Positions 9,436 through 18,137 of a stretch of DNA of 64,000 nucleotides are shown piece by piece. Positions within the stretch are counted from its first letter, which is position 1. Each line of letters begins with the position of its first letter. The DNA comes from Campylobacter concisus (GTDB lineage Bacteria > Campylobacterota > Campylobacteria > Campylobacterales > Campylobacteraceae), in NCBI RefSeq assembly GCF_015229955.1, contig NZ_JAAKYZ010000005.1:1-64000 (forward strand). Reading direction: 5' to 3'. Below the pieces are notes generated by a model. The model had not been told where the DNA came from. It searched no databases and saw nothing but the letters and a program-made list of their open reading frames with translations. Both the position numbers and the translations under genes were made by a program.

Positions 9436-10236
9436 CTATTTCTCAAGCGAATTTTTAAAAGCTAGCTGAAAGCTATCTGTGCTAAAAGGCTGCTTTAATA
9501 CTGTGACATGATTTGGCAGATCGTTAGCTGACTCATCGTTTTTGCAAATGGCTACAATACGAAAATTTTTAATATTTTTAAACTCAAGTATATCTTCTAG
9601 CATCGCTTCATTTTTTAAAATTTTACTATCGATAAAAATAACAAACGGGGTAAAAATAGAATCTTTTATATGTCTCATTAGATTGCTAAGGTCGTTTTTA
9701 CCGATAACTTTTAGACCTAAAAAATTTATCTGAGCACTAATAGTGTCAAACAAAGCATCGTCATCGCAAGCGACTAAGATATTTGTATTTGTTTGATTTT
9801 TGATATTTATTTGTCTTTGGATAGCTCTATCGCCTGTTAGTGCCGCGCTAAAAGATATTAAAAATTCTCCATCATTATGAGAGATCATAGATTCATTTGC
9901 TTTTTTTAGATAGTCATTTATCTTGCTGAGATAGTAATGACTTGGTCTCATTACGCTATGGCTAGATTTTATCTTAATGTCAAAATGTACAGATTTGGGA
10001 CTATAATTTTTAAGTTGAAAGAGAATGTAAATGTCTGCATATTCGGTAGAATAAAGGAAAAATTTGCAAATATTTTCAAGTGTTTTTATGAGATTTGTAG
10101 CATCAAATTTTAAAAACCTTGGATAGCTTGGATCGTAGCTAAAAATGATGGAATTTTTAGTGTCCTGTGCGTCTTGGTATATGGCGCTAAGAAAAATTTC
10201 CATTCTATTTATGATATCGATAGGTTTATCTTTCAT
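9436..10236 (-). CDS. Degenerate sensor/receiver-like signalling protein
   Basis: A 266-residue protein I cannot assign to a named family. The C-terminal third (from ILVACDDDALFDTI, about residue 150) looks like a response-regulator receiver: acidic cluster DDDA after the first strand, FVIFIDSKIL where the phospho-acceptor Asp would be, and the VLKQPF strand with the conserved Lys-x-Pro. The first half (LIKTLENICKFFLYST, then DIKIKSSHSV) is reminiscent of a kinase ATPase domain, but the N, G1 and G2 box glycines are missing. The start overlaps queA by 4 bp. Confidence 0.6.
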   Translation of the reverse strand: MKDKPIDIINRMEIFLSAIYQDAQDTKNSIIFSYDPSYPRFLKFDATNLIKTLENICKFFLYSTEYADIYILFQLKNYSPKSVHFDIKIKSSHSVMRPSHYYLSKINDYLKKANESMISHNDGEFLISFSAALTGDRAIQRQINIKNQTNTNILVACDDDALFDTISAQINFLGLKVIGKNDLSNLMRHIKDSIFTPFVIFIDSKILKNEAMLEDILEFKNIKNFRIVAICKNDESANDLPNHVTVLKQPFSTDSFQLAFKNSLEK

Positions 10237-11255
10237 ATTATCAACATCCCGTCGCCGTATGAGTAAAATCTATACTTTTCATCAACTGCCGTTTTATAAA
10301 TTCTCATCGTCTCTTCAAGTCCTATGAAGCTGGTAACTAGCATTATTAGAGTTGATTTTGGTAGATGAAAATTTGTAAGAAGGTAGTTTTGTCTAATTGG
10401 TTTATTATTTAGGTTTAAAAATAGCTTACAAAAGCCGCTTACTTGCTTGCTCCTTGCAAATTCTTCAACACATCTAGTAACTGTCGTACCAACGCCAAGG
10501 ATTGGTTTATTAGAATTTATAATCTCTTGAGCTTGCTCGCTTAGCTCGTAAAATTCTGAGTGCATTTTGTGGTCATTTATATTTTGGCACTCCACACCTT
10601 TAAATGTCCCAGCGCCAACATGAAGTGTAATGTAGGCGACTTCGTGCTTTGCTTTTATCTGCTCTAGCATCTGCTCGCTAAAGTGCAAGCTTGCAGTAGG
10701 GGCAGCTACTGCACCAATGTTTTTGGCAAATATGCTCTGATACCAGCTCTCGTCATCCTTTGTATCAGCTCTTTTAATGTATGGTGGAAGCGGGACGTGA
10801 CCAATCTTTTCAAGCTCACTAAAAAGGTGAACATTATCAAGCAAAACGCCATTTTGCGTAAAATTTACCACTCTTGTGCCATCATCATTTAGCTCAAGCA
10901 CATTTACTTTTAGGTTATCAGGAAAATTTAAAACGCTACCAGCACTTACTTTGCCTCTTATATAGACGCTAAATTTATTTTCGCCTATGGGCTGGTTTAG
11001 CATCACTTCGCAAGCCCCGCCGCTCTCTTTTTGTCCTAAAATGCGAGCTTTAATAACTTTTGTATTATTAAAAATAACTGCAGCATCGTCTGGAATAAGA
11101 CTAGAGAGATCTTTAAATTTGTAGTGTTTTATCTCTTTTGTATTTTTAAAATAGACGAGCAATCTTGCCTCTTCTTTTGGCAAAACTGGCTCTTTTGCGA
11201 TGAGCTCTTCTGGCAAAAAATAATCATAACTTGAGACGTCGTTTATATTATTCAT
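10233..11255 (-). CDS. queA: S-adenosylmethionine:tRNA ribosyltransferase-isomerase
   Basis: A 340-residue QueA that transfers and isomerises the ribose of SAM onto 7-aminomethyl-7-deazaguanine in queuosine tRNA synthesis. It starts near SSYDYFLPEELIAKEP and contains VIFNNTKVIKARI, GHVPLPPYIKR, GAVAAPTASLHF and TLHVGAGTFKGV, all family signatures. Its start overlaps the end of tatC by 8 bp, so it belongs to the tatB-tatC-queA run. Confidence 0.97.
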   Translation of the reverse strand: MNNINDVSSYDYFLPEELIAKEPVLPKEEARLLVYFKNTKEIKHYKFKDLSSLIPDDAAVIFNNTKVIKARILGQKESGGACEVMLNQPIGENKFSVYIRGKVSAGSVLNFPDNLKVNVLELNDDGTRVVNFTQNGVLLDNVHLFSELEKIGHVPLPPYIKRADTKDDESWYQSIFAKNIGAVAAPTASLHFSEQMLEQIKAKHEVAYITLHVGAGTFKGVECQNINDHKMHSEFYELSEQAQEIINSNKPILGVGTTVTRCVEEFARSKQVSGFCKLFLNLNNKPIRQNYLLTNFHLPKSTLIMLVTSFIGLEETMRIYKTAVDEKYRFYSYGDGMLII

Positions 11256-12006
11256 CGCTTGCTACGTCGCTGTCTTGTTCTTCTTTTTCGTCTTCATCGT
11301 CGCTCTTGTTAGCTCTTTTGGCGACGATTATTGAAATTCCATAAAGTCCGATGAGTGGTAGCGCCATTAAGACTTGACTTATCACATCAGGAGGTGTCAC
11401 TATGGCTGCAAAGATAAAGATAATAACAACAGCGTATCTGAAGTAATCTTTTAGCATCTTGTCATCGACAAGTCCGATCTTTGCTAAGAAAAATGTAATT
11501 ACTGGTAGCTCAAATGAAATTCCAAAGCCAATTAGTAGTTTTGCAAAAAAGCCAACATACTCGCCAATGCTTGGTAAAGCCGTAAAGAGTTGGCCACCAA
11601 AATTTACCAAAAATGCAAAGCCAAGTGGAATCACCACGTAGTAACAAAACGCCGCCCCGCACGCAAACATAAATGAAGCTGAGATGACAAATGGGATCAC
11701 ATATTTTTTTTCATTGTCATAAAGCCCAGGGGCGACAAATAGCCAAAACTGCCAAAAAATGATAGGTAGCGCGATCACGACACCAGCAAAAAATGCAACT
11801 TTCATCGCTGTAAAAAATGGCTCTTGAATTTGAGTAAATATGATATTTGAGCCAGCTGGCAAGACTTGTTTTAGCGGTTCGCTCATCCATGCAAGCAGTG
11901 GGTTCCAAAACGTAAAGCAGATGCCAAAACAGACAAAAACGCTTACTATGCTTATAAAAAGTCTCTTTCTAAGTTCGATTAAATGGGGTCTTAGCTCTTC
12001 AAACAT
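11248..12006 (-). CDS. tatC: Sec-independent protein translocase TatC
   Basis: A 252-residue membrane protein with six hydrophobic segments. The cytoplasmic N-terminus is LRPHLIELRKRLF, matching the TatC signature HLxELRxRL that recognises twin-arginine signals. It contains FFTAMKVAFFAGVVIALPIIFWQ and ends in an acidic tail (DDEDEKEEQDSD). TatC and TatB form the receptor of the Tat export system. It directly follows tatB, sharing one base. A likely Tat substrate is encoded at 38012-39091. Confidence 0.97.
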   Translation of the reverse strand: MFEELRPHLIELRKRLFISIVSVFVCFGICFTFWNPLLAWMSEPLKQVLPAGSNIIFTQIQEPFFTAMKVAFFAGVVIALPIIFWQFWLFVAPGLYDNEKKYVIPFVISASFMFACGAAFCYYVVIPLGFAFLVNFGGQLFTALPSIGEYVGFFAKLLIGFGISFELPVITFFLAKIGLVDDKMLKDYFRYAVVIIFIFAAIVTPPDVISQVLMALPLIGLYGISIIVAKRANKSDDEDEKEEQDSDVASDE

Positions 12007-12404
12007 TACGCCTCTTTTTTATCGTTTAAGATCGCATCTTTAACTAAATTTGTTGGATTTTGTATATTTTCTACCGTTTTTTTGGTGTCGCTTACGACGT
12101 TTTGTATGCTTTCAGTGACGTCGCTTGCGCTTTTCTTGATCTCGTCAAGCTCTTCAAAAGTAAGCTTTTTGCGCACATTCTGCGTACTTTTAGTTATGCT
12201 TTCTTTATATTTTTGGGCATCTTCTTTTAGCTCAGCTATCTTCATTTCTTGATCAAATGTTGATTTTGCGTCGTTTATGCCTTTTTTAAACATTTTTAGA
12301 AATTTTGCAATCTGAACCATCGCGCTTGGCAGCTTGTCAGGACCTAAAACTAACACTGCAATAATGGCGATAACTAAGATTTCAGAAAAACTCATTCCAA
12401 ACAT
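12006..12404 (-). CDS. tatB: Sec-independent protein translocase TatB
   Basis: A 132-residue protein with the TatA/B layout: one N-terminal transmembrane helix (FGMSFSEILVIAIIAVLVLGP), the FGP/LGP hinge, then an amphipathic helix and a long charged helix. The glutamate at position 8 of the helix (SFSEIL) and the longer tail point to TatB rather than TatA. It pairs with tatC immediately downstream. No tatA is in this window. Confidence 0.93.
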   Translation of the reverse strand: MFGMSFSEILVIAIIAVLVLGPDKLPSAMVQIAKFLKMFKKGINDAKSTFDQEMKIAELKEDAQKYKESITKSTQNVRKKLTFEELDEIKKSASDVTESIQNVVSDTKKTVENIQNPTNLVKDAILNDKKEA

Positions 12405-12471
12405 TTTTGCCTCTATTAAATTTTATTTAAGCTTTGTATTTTATCTTGACTTTGCTCAAAATTTTATAAAT

Positions 12472-13518
12472 TTAGCCCTCGATAAAGAGTGCGATTTCGT
12501 CGCTTAGTAAGAAATTTGGATTGTAAAATTTACCATTTTTAAAGAGCAGTTTTTCATTTTCTACAAGAAAATTTGCCCTTTTTTTCTGAGCCTCACTTAA
12601 GCGTCCAGCCTCCACGCCAACTATGCTTCTAAGCCCTAAAAATATATGCTCTCTTACTAGCTCGCTCTCGTTTAAAATTTCTTTTTCTCTGTAAGTTGGC
12701 TGTGAGATGTAGGCATCTATGCTATTTTTGGCGTAGTATCTAGTGCCGTCCACGAATCCTACGCTAAAAGCACCCACGCCAAGGTAGTTTTTGCCCTGCC
12801 AGTAGCCAAGATTGTGCTTACAAATTTGCCCGAAATTTGAAATTTCATACTGCTTAAAGCCAGCAAGCTCAATTTGCTCTATCATAAATTTAGCCAGGCT
12901 GTCGCTATCTTTTTTATAACTTTTTTTACCAGCAAAAGGGGTGCTTTCTTCAAGAGTGAGCGAGTAAGCACTTAGGTGCGTGATAGCAAGGCTTTTTAAA
13001 TTTTCAACCTCAGCCAAAAGACGCTTTTTAGTGTCAAATTTGGTGTCATAGATGAGGTCTAAATTTATATTGCTAAAGCCAGCTGTCCTGGCATTTTCAT
13101 CTGCTTTAAAAATTTGCTCTCTGCTGTGAATGCGACCAAGAAATTTAAGCTTATCTTCAAAAAAACTTTGAGCACCAAAGCTTATGCGATTTGCACCTAA
13201 ATTTTTAACATGCTTTAGCCAGACTAAATTTGCAGAATTTGGATTTGCTTCAAGTGTGATCTCGGCTTCTGGTGTGCAAAGAGGAGCTAAAATGCTAAAA
13301 ATTTCATCATAAAATTTAGCATTTACTGCACTTGGTGTGCCGCCACCAAAAAAGATGGTTGAGATTTCTTTTACATTTTGGCTTTTTAGCTGAAAATTTA
13401 GATCAAGGCAAAGCGCCTTAAAATAGTCGCTAACCTTGTTAAATTCGTCATCGCTTGAGCCAAAAGCACAGTAAGGACATTTGCTTTCGCAAAATGGTAC
13501 GTGGATATAAACTTGCAA
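12472..13518 (-). CDS. hemW: HemW-type radical SAM protein (heme chaperone)
   Basis: A 348-residue radical SAM protein. The start MQVYIHVPFCESKCPYCAFGS carries the CxxxCxxC iron-sulfur motif. Next come the IFFGGGTPSAV and EANPNSA segments and the GANRISFGAQSF motif. The length and the lack of HemN's N-terminal extension and fourth cysteine (CxxxCxxCxC) mark it as HemW, a heme-binding chaperone often misnamed coproporphyrinogen III oxidase. It lies 67 bp upstream of tatB on the same strand. Confidence 0.93.
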   Translation of the reverse strand: MQVYIHVPFCESKCPYCAFGSSDDEFNKVSDYFKALCLDLNFQLKSQNVKEISTIFFGGGTPSAVNAKFYDEIFSILAPLCTPEAEITLEANPNSANLVWLKHVKNLGANRISFGAQSFFEDKLKFLGRIHSREQIFKADENARTAGFSNINLDLIYDTKFDTKKRLLAEVENLKSLAITHLSAYSLTLEESTPFAGKKSYKKDSDSLAKFMIEQIELAGFKQYEISNFGQICKHNLGYWQGKNYLGVGAFSVGFVDGTRYYAKNSIDAYISQPTYREKEILNESELVREHIFLGLRSIVGVEAGRLSEAQKKRANFLVENEKLLFKNGKFYNPNFLLSDEIALFIEG

Positions 13519-13572
13519 ATTTCTCTCTTTTTAAATTTTGGCGATTATAAGAAATTTGGCATTTATAGCAGT

Positions 13573-14457
13573 TTAAAAGTAGCTTTTGGTCTTTAAGAGT
13601 TTGCTTGGCAAAAAGCCAAAATTTATCTTAAAAATTTTTGCAAAATGTGCAGTATTTGTATAACCTACGATATTTGCGGCTTCTTTTATGCTAATATCGT
13701 TTTGCTCTAAAAGAGTAAAAGCTAGCTTTAGGCGCTCTTTTGCTAAGAGTTGGTAGATCGTATCTTTGAAAAATAGCTTAAAATTTTTCTTTAGCCAAAA
13801 GTCATTTGTGCCACAAAGATGGGATAGCTCCTTGATGCTTGGAGGATTTTGCATGCGACTTAATAAGATCGTTTTAGCCTTTAAAAGAGTCTTTTCTTCG
13901 TCACTGCTAAGTGAAAATTCGCTCTCTTTTCGTATTTTACTTTTGTAAATAAGCTCTAAAATTTTTGATTCGGTAAAAATTTCTCTCATCGCGCCTTCAT
14001 ATAAATTTGTCGTTTCAAGCTCATTTAAAACGCAAATTTGAGCTAAATCTTTTTTATATTTCAAAAGCTCAAATTTATCATTAAATCTAAGTCCAGCAAA
14101 TATCTCAAGCTTATTTGCGTAACTTTCGTCAAAAAGTAGTGTTTTAGTCTTATAAAATTTATTTTGATACTCAAAGACACCTTTAAAATCGTCATTAACA
14201 AGCCCAATGCAAAATTCATCTTTGTTTAAGATATACTCTTTTTTATCAAGCTTAAAGCAAAGATCGTTTTTATCCTCATTAAACATTAAAAATAGGTATT
14301 TTTTAGACTTGTGACGATCTCTTTTTATCCTGCCATTACATAAAATTTCACTTTTTAGATAGCTGATGCCACTGCTTTGTTTGAAAAACTCTACGCTTGC
14401 TTGTTTTTCCTTTTGAGATATTTTGCTCGTTCCATATTTTTTGTCTAAATTTATCAT
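13573..14457 (-). CDS. AraC-family transcriptional regulator
   Basis: The last 100 residues form the AraC double helix-turn-helix: PSIKELSHLCGTNDFWLKKNF and then ISIKEAANIVGYTNTAHFAKIFK with FGFLPSKL. The N-terminal 180 residues are an unassigned sensor part. I start it at ATG 14457 (294 residues) rather than an upstream TTG at 14469, because AGGGA lies about 5 bases before that ATG. It is divergent from the TonB receptor gene and shares the intergenic region with a Fur-box-like site. This is the arrangement of siderophore regulators of the PchR/AlcR kind, so it probably activates the receptor gene; the effector is unknown. Confidence 0.92.
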   Translation of the reverse strand: MINLDKKYGTSKISQKEKQASVEFFKQSSGISYLKSEILCNGRIKRDRHKSKKYLFLMFNEDKNDLCFKLDKKEYILNKDEFCIGLVNDDFKGVFEYQNKFYKTKTLLFDESYANKLEIFAGLRFNDKFELLKYKKDLAQICVLNELETTNLYEGAMREIFTESKILELIYKSKIRKESEFSLSSDEEKTLLKAKTILLSRMQNPPSIKELSHLCGTNDFWLKKNFKLFFKDTIYQLLAKERLKLAFTLLEQNDISIKEAANIVGYTNTAHFAKIFKINFGFLPSKLLKTKSYF

Positions 14458-14501
14458 TTTATCCCTCAAGCGTTAAATTTAATCCCTTTAGCGTTACGTA
14501 T

Positions 14502-14520
14502 GATATTGATAACGATTATT
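14502..14520. promoter_or_regulatory. Fur-box-like operator
   Basis: GATATTGATAACGATTATT matches 15 of 19 positions of the classic Fur consensus GATAATGATAATCATTATC. It lies between the divergent AraC and TonB receptor genes, 44 bp before the receptor GTG, so it could repress both under iron-replete conditions. Confidence 0.7.
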
Positions 14521-14563
14521 TAATTTTAGTAAAATGCGCATTAAATTTTTATAAGGAGTTTTT

Positions 14564-16510
14564 GTGAAAAGTGCATTAAAAATTTCTATTTGTGCGGCAA
14601 TTTTTATAAATTTACCGCTTTTTGCAAATGAAGATAAGGTTCTGCCAGAAGTTAAAGTAGTTAGTGCGACAGGATTTGAGCAAAATATCAAAGACGCACC
14701 AGCAACGCTTAGCGTTATAACCAAAGAGGCATTAGAAAAGAAAAATCATAAAGATATCGAGAGTATGACCAAAGATATCCCAAGTCTTTTTGGAACGACT
14801 CCCGAAGCGGCAAATAGACGAGGAATTTCTATACGTGGATTCTCTCCAAGATTTACTAAAATTTTAGTAAATGGCATGCCAGTGCCAGGCGATAACGCCT
14901 ATAAAGGGCTTAGAAGCGTTGGAGGCTCATATAGTTTCATTCCGCCAGCAAGTGCGATAAGCCGTATCGAAGTGATACGTGGACCTATGAGCTCGCTTTA
15001 TGGAAGTGACGCGTTAGGCGGAGTTATAAATATCATTACAGATGAGTTTAGTAATGAATTTGGCGCAAATCTTGGCTCAAGCTATAAATTTGCTAGAAAT
15101 AAAAATATAAGCGGTGAGTTTTACAATAGCCTTTATTTGCACTCTGGACTAATTGACGATGTTTTAAGTGTTTCTGTTTATGGTAAAAATTTAAATAAAT
15201 CAGAAGATAAAATTTCTTACGCAAATAGAGAGCAAAAGGATAGAAATTTTGGTGCGAAGCTCTTTTTAAAGCCAAATGAAAATAATGATCTTACGCTTGA
15301 GCTTGCAAGAAGCGATGTGAAATATAAAAGAACTAAAGGCAAAACACTATCAACTGGTACCAACTCAGTTGCTAGTGAGAGGATAAAGGGCGATGTGATA
15401 AATTTAAGCCACGAAGCAAGGCTTGATAATATCTTGCTTCAAAGCTATTTATCTTATGGCAAGATAAAAGAGATAGCACAACAAAATTTGACACTAAAGA
15501 CTCTAAATTTTGATACAAAAGGCTCATATTTTACTGATAATAACGCCTTTACATTAGGACTAAATGCTAAAAAAGAAAAGCTAGATGAAAAGGCTACTAC
15601 AGCAGATGCGGCAAATGTAAAAAGGTATGATTATTCGGTCTATGCTGAAGATGATTATCGCCTTATAAAAGACTTTATCTTAAGTACTGGTATTCGTTAT
15701 AACTACGATGAAAACTATGGATCGCACGTTTCACCAAGAATTTATGGCATCTATAACTTAAATGACTTTTTTGCCCTAAAAGGCGGAGTTAGCACAGGTT
15801 ATGCGACACCTGATATCAAGCAACGCACGCAAGATCTTGCTTTGACATTTGCTGGAGGACGTGGAGCGCAGCTTGGAAGAAGTGCTCTTAAGCCAGAGAC
15901 AAGCGTAAGTTATGAATTTGGTGGCGTTTATAATAATAATGAAGGTTTTGAAACGTCTTTAACTGGCTTTTACACAAGTTTTAAAGATATGTTAAGTTAC
16001 AGGCCTATCTGCTCAAGAGGCAGTGTTTGCAGGCATAAAGGCAAAATTTATCCAAATGGTATTTGGGAGAGTATAAATATCGGTAAAGCTGAAATTTACG
16101 GAGTTGAGTTAACAAATGAGTGGCAGGTAACAAATGCTCTTAGACTAAATCAAAGCTATGTTTATACAAAATCAAAACAAAAAGATGGATCAGAAGTTGG
16201 CAAAAGCTTAAACAACTATCCGCTTCATACATTTAAATTTGGAGCGAACTACGAGCTAAATAGATGGCTAAATTTCTGGTCACAGATAAATTATTATGGT
16301 AGAACTAAAAACTCATTTAGTTATGCTGATGATATGAGAGCTTACGTTATCGCAGACCTTGGCATAAACTACAATATAACTAAAAATTTCAGCCTAAACT
16401 TAAGCGTTTATAATCTCTTTAACGAGTTTTTTACGACAAGATCAGGCAGATATGATGTTTTGATAGTCGATGGACAAAAGATCGAGCTTGGCTTTAATTT
16501 GAAGTTTTAA
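14564..16510 (+). CDS. TonB-dependent outer membrane receptor (siderophore or heme type)
   Basis: A 648-residue receptor. The start is GTG with AGGAG 6 bases upstream. Signal peptide about 1-21 (FINLPLFA-NED), TonB box region near KVLPEVKVVSATG, plug domain to about residue 160 (RRGISIRGFSPRF; VIRGPMSSLYGSDALGGVINI), then a beta-barrel ending in aromatic F (LGFNLKF), as outer membrane insertion needs. The FepA/CirA-like plug suggests a ferric siderophore substrate, but the ligand cannot be told. It is followed after 1 bp by the PepSY gene. Confidence 0.95.
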   Translation: MKSALKISICAAIFINLPLFANEDKVLPEVKVVSATGFEQNIKDAPATLSVITKEALEKKNHKDIESMTKDIPSLFGTTPEAANRRGISIRGFSPRFTKILVNGMPVPGDNAYKGLRSVGGSYSFIPPASAISRIEVIRGPMSSLYGSDALGGVINIITDEFSNEFGANLGSSYKFARNKNISGEFYNSLYLHSGLIDDVLSVSVYGKNLNKSEDKISYANREQKDRNFGAKLFLKPNENNDLTLELARSDVKYKRTKGKTLSTGTNSVASERIKGDVINLSHEARLDNILLQSYLSYGKIKEIAQQNLTLKTLNFDTKGSYFTDNNAFTLGLNAKKEKLDEKATTADAANVKRYDYSVYAEDDYRLIKDFILSTGIRYNYDENYGSHVSPRIYGIYNLNDFFALKGGVSTGYATPDIKQRTQDLALTFAGGRGAQLGRSALKPETSVSYEFGGVYNNNEGFETSLTGFYTSFKDMLSYRPICSRGSVCRHKGKIYPNGIWESINIGKAEIYGVELTNEWQVTNALRLNQSYVYTKSKQKDGSEVGKSLNNYPLHTFKFGANYELNRWLNFWSQINYYGRTKNSFSYADDMRAYVIADLGINYNITKNFSLNLSVYNLFNEFFTTRSGRYDVLIVDGQKIELGFNLKF

Positions 16511-16511
16511 A

Positions 16512-17609
16512 ATGTTTAAAATTTGGCGGAAATTTCACTTAATTTTAGCTCTTATCTTTGCTTTGCCACTTTTGATAATTTCAATTAGTGGAGCGATTAT
16601 TTCGTATCACGATGAGATAATTGAAGCTTTTAGCAAAGATGAGATAGACATAGCAACTAATAAAAGTGCTTTAAAAATAGATGAAATTTTAAAGGTCTTT
16701 AGCAAGACCATGCCAAATTTTAACCTTAGTTATATAAAGATAAAAGGCGAGGCAAATAGAGCTTATGTAGTAAGTGGCACAAGCGAGAATGGCGAGTTTA
16801 AGTCGTTCTTTATAGATCCATATACGGGCGAAGTAGTCTCTGAAAATAGCGTGGAAAAATTTATAGGACTAGCTTTAAATTTACATAAAAATCTAGGACT
16901 AGCTCTATTTAAAAATGAAAATTTATCTAAATTCGCAAGCGAGATAGTGGCGATTTCGACGCTTGCGTTACTTGTGATTTTATTAACTGGAGCCTTTATA
17001 CAATTTTGGAGATTTAGAAGTAAATTTATTAGCGCCTTTAAGCTAAATCTAAAGGCAAAGAAATTTGCATTTTTATATTCGCTGCATGGATTTTTAGGGC
17101 TTTATTTGGGAGCCATTTTGCTTATTATCTGTGTTAGCGGTCTATACTTTTCTTATGAGAAATTTGCTCTTTTTGTAAATCAAATTTATGGCGAGCAAAA
17201 GGTCTTTAAAAAGCCAAATTTTACTAGCAAAAATGGCTTTAGCTTAAGTGATGAGCAAAAGGTAGAAAATCTTCAAAAAGCTTATGAAATTTTTACTTTA
17301 AAATTTGGAAATGAGTTTGACGCTTTAAATTTTATTCTCAATAAAGATGGCGTAAAATTTATGATCTTTTACTTGCCAAAAGGTGCTAGTGAGAGTGACG
17401 GCGTTAGGCTTGTAGTCGATACGGCAAGTGGAGAAATTTTAAAAAACACCATGCCAAAATCTTTTGAAATTTATAAATTTATGCTTGATTTGCACGCTGG
17501 ATATACATTCGGAGAGGCCGGAAAATTTATCTTTTTTATGGCTTCTTGTGGAGTTGGCGTGCTACTTTTTAGCGGCTGTGTGATTTACTACAAACGGCGT
17601 AAAAAGTAG
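16512..17609 (+). CDS. PepSY-associated transmembrane protein
   Basis: A 365-residue inner membrane protein with the layout of the PepSY-TM family: an N-terminal helix (KFHLILALIFALPLLIISISGAI), a periplasmic PepSY segment (YVVSGTSENGEFKSFFIDPYTGEVV), then further helices including LHGFLGLYLGAILLIICVSG, and a final helix near 340-360. Histidines in the first helix and the LHGFLG motif recall iron reductases of this family that act with siderophore receptors. Starting 1 bp after the receptor gene, it is clearly part of the same iron module. A reductase role is inference. Confidence 0.9.
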   Translation: MFKIWRKFHLILALIFALPLLIISISGAIISYHDEIIEAFSKDEIDIATNKSALKIDEILKVFSKTMPNFNLSYIKIKGEANRAYVVSGTSENGEFKSFFIDPYTGEVVSENSVEKFIGLALNLHKNLGLALFKNENLSKFASEIVAISTLALLVILLTGAFIQFWRFRSKFISAFKLNLKAKKFAFLYSLHGFLGLYLGAILLIICVSGLYFSYEKFALFVNQIYGEQKVFKKPNFTSKNGFSLSDEQKVENLQKAYEIFTLKFGNEFDALNFILNKDGVKFMIFYLPKGASESDGVRLVVDTASGEILKNTMPKSFEIYKFMLDLHAGYTFGEAGKFIFFMASCGVGVLLFSGCVIYYKRRKK

Positions 17610-17672
17610 TCTTATTTATCTATCTCTTAACTCTTTTTAGTTATTATCCCAAATAAAATTTTTGGAAAAATC

Positions 17673-18137
17673 ATGCAAAAAAAATACAGACCAAATGTGG
17701 CAGCTGTTATTTTGTCTAGCTTGTATCCATTTAAATGTGAAATTTTAGTCGCAAAAAGGGTGGATATGGATGATATTTGGCAGTTTCCTCAAGGCGGAAT
17801 AGACGAAGGTGAGAGTCCAAAGCAGGCTTTAAAAAGGGAGCTTAAAGAAGAGATCGGAACTGATAAAATCGATATCTTAGATGAGTATCCGCAGTGGCTA
17901 AGCTACGACTTTCCAGCAAACGCGGCAAAGAAATTTTATCCATTTGATGGACAGACACAAAAATATTTTTTGGTTAGACTTAAAAATGGAGCCAGCATAA
18001 ATTTAAAGACAGAGCATCCCGAGTTTAGCGAGTATAAATTTGTAGATTTTGGTAGAAGTTTAGAGGGAATAAATCACTTTAAAAAGCCTATTTATGAAAA
18101 GGTTTTGAGTTATTTTAAAGAGAAAGGATATTTTTGA
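17673..18137 (+). CDS. rppH: RNA pyrophosphohydrolase (Nudix)
   Basis: A 154-residue Nudix hydrolase. The Nudix box GGIDEGESPKQALKRELKEEIG is complete, preceded by DDIWQFPQ and opened by YRPNVAAVILSS, as in RppH. It removes pyrophosphate from the 5' end of mRNA and so triggers decay. Its stop TGA overlaps the ATG of lysC by one base. Confidence 0.95.
   Translation: MQKKYRPNVAAVILSSLYPFKCEILVAKRVDMDDIWQFPQGGIDEGESPKQALKRELKEEIGTDKIDILDEYPQWLSYDFPANAAKKFYPFDGQTQKYFLVRLKNGASINLKTEHPEFSEYKFVDFGRSLEGINHFKKPIYEKVLSYFKEKGYF

Noticed and set aside
12472..13518. Oxygen-independent coproporphyrinogen III oxidase (HemN)
   Set aside because: It lacks the HemN N-terminal extension and the CxxxCxxCxC pattern; length and start fit the HemW heme chaperone.
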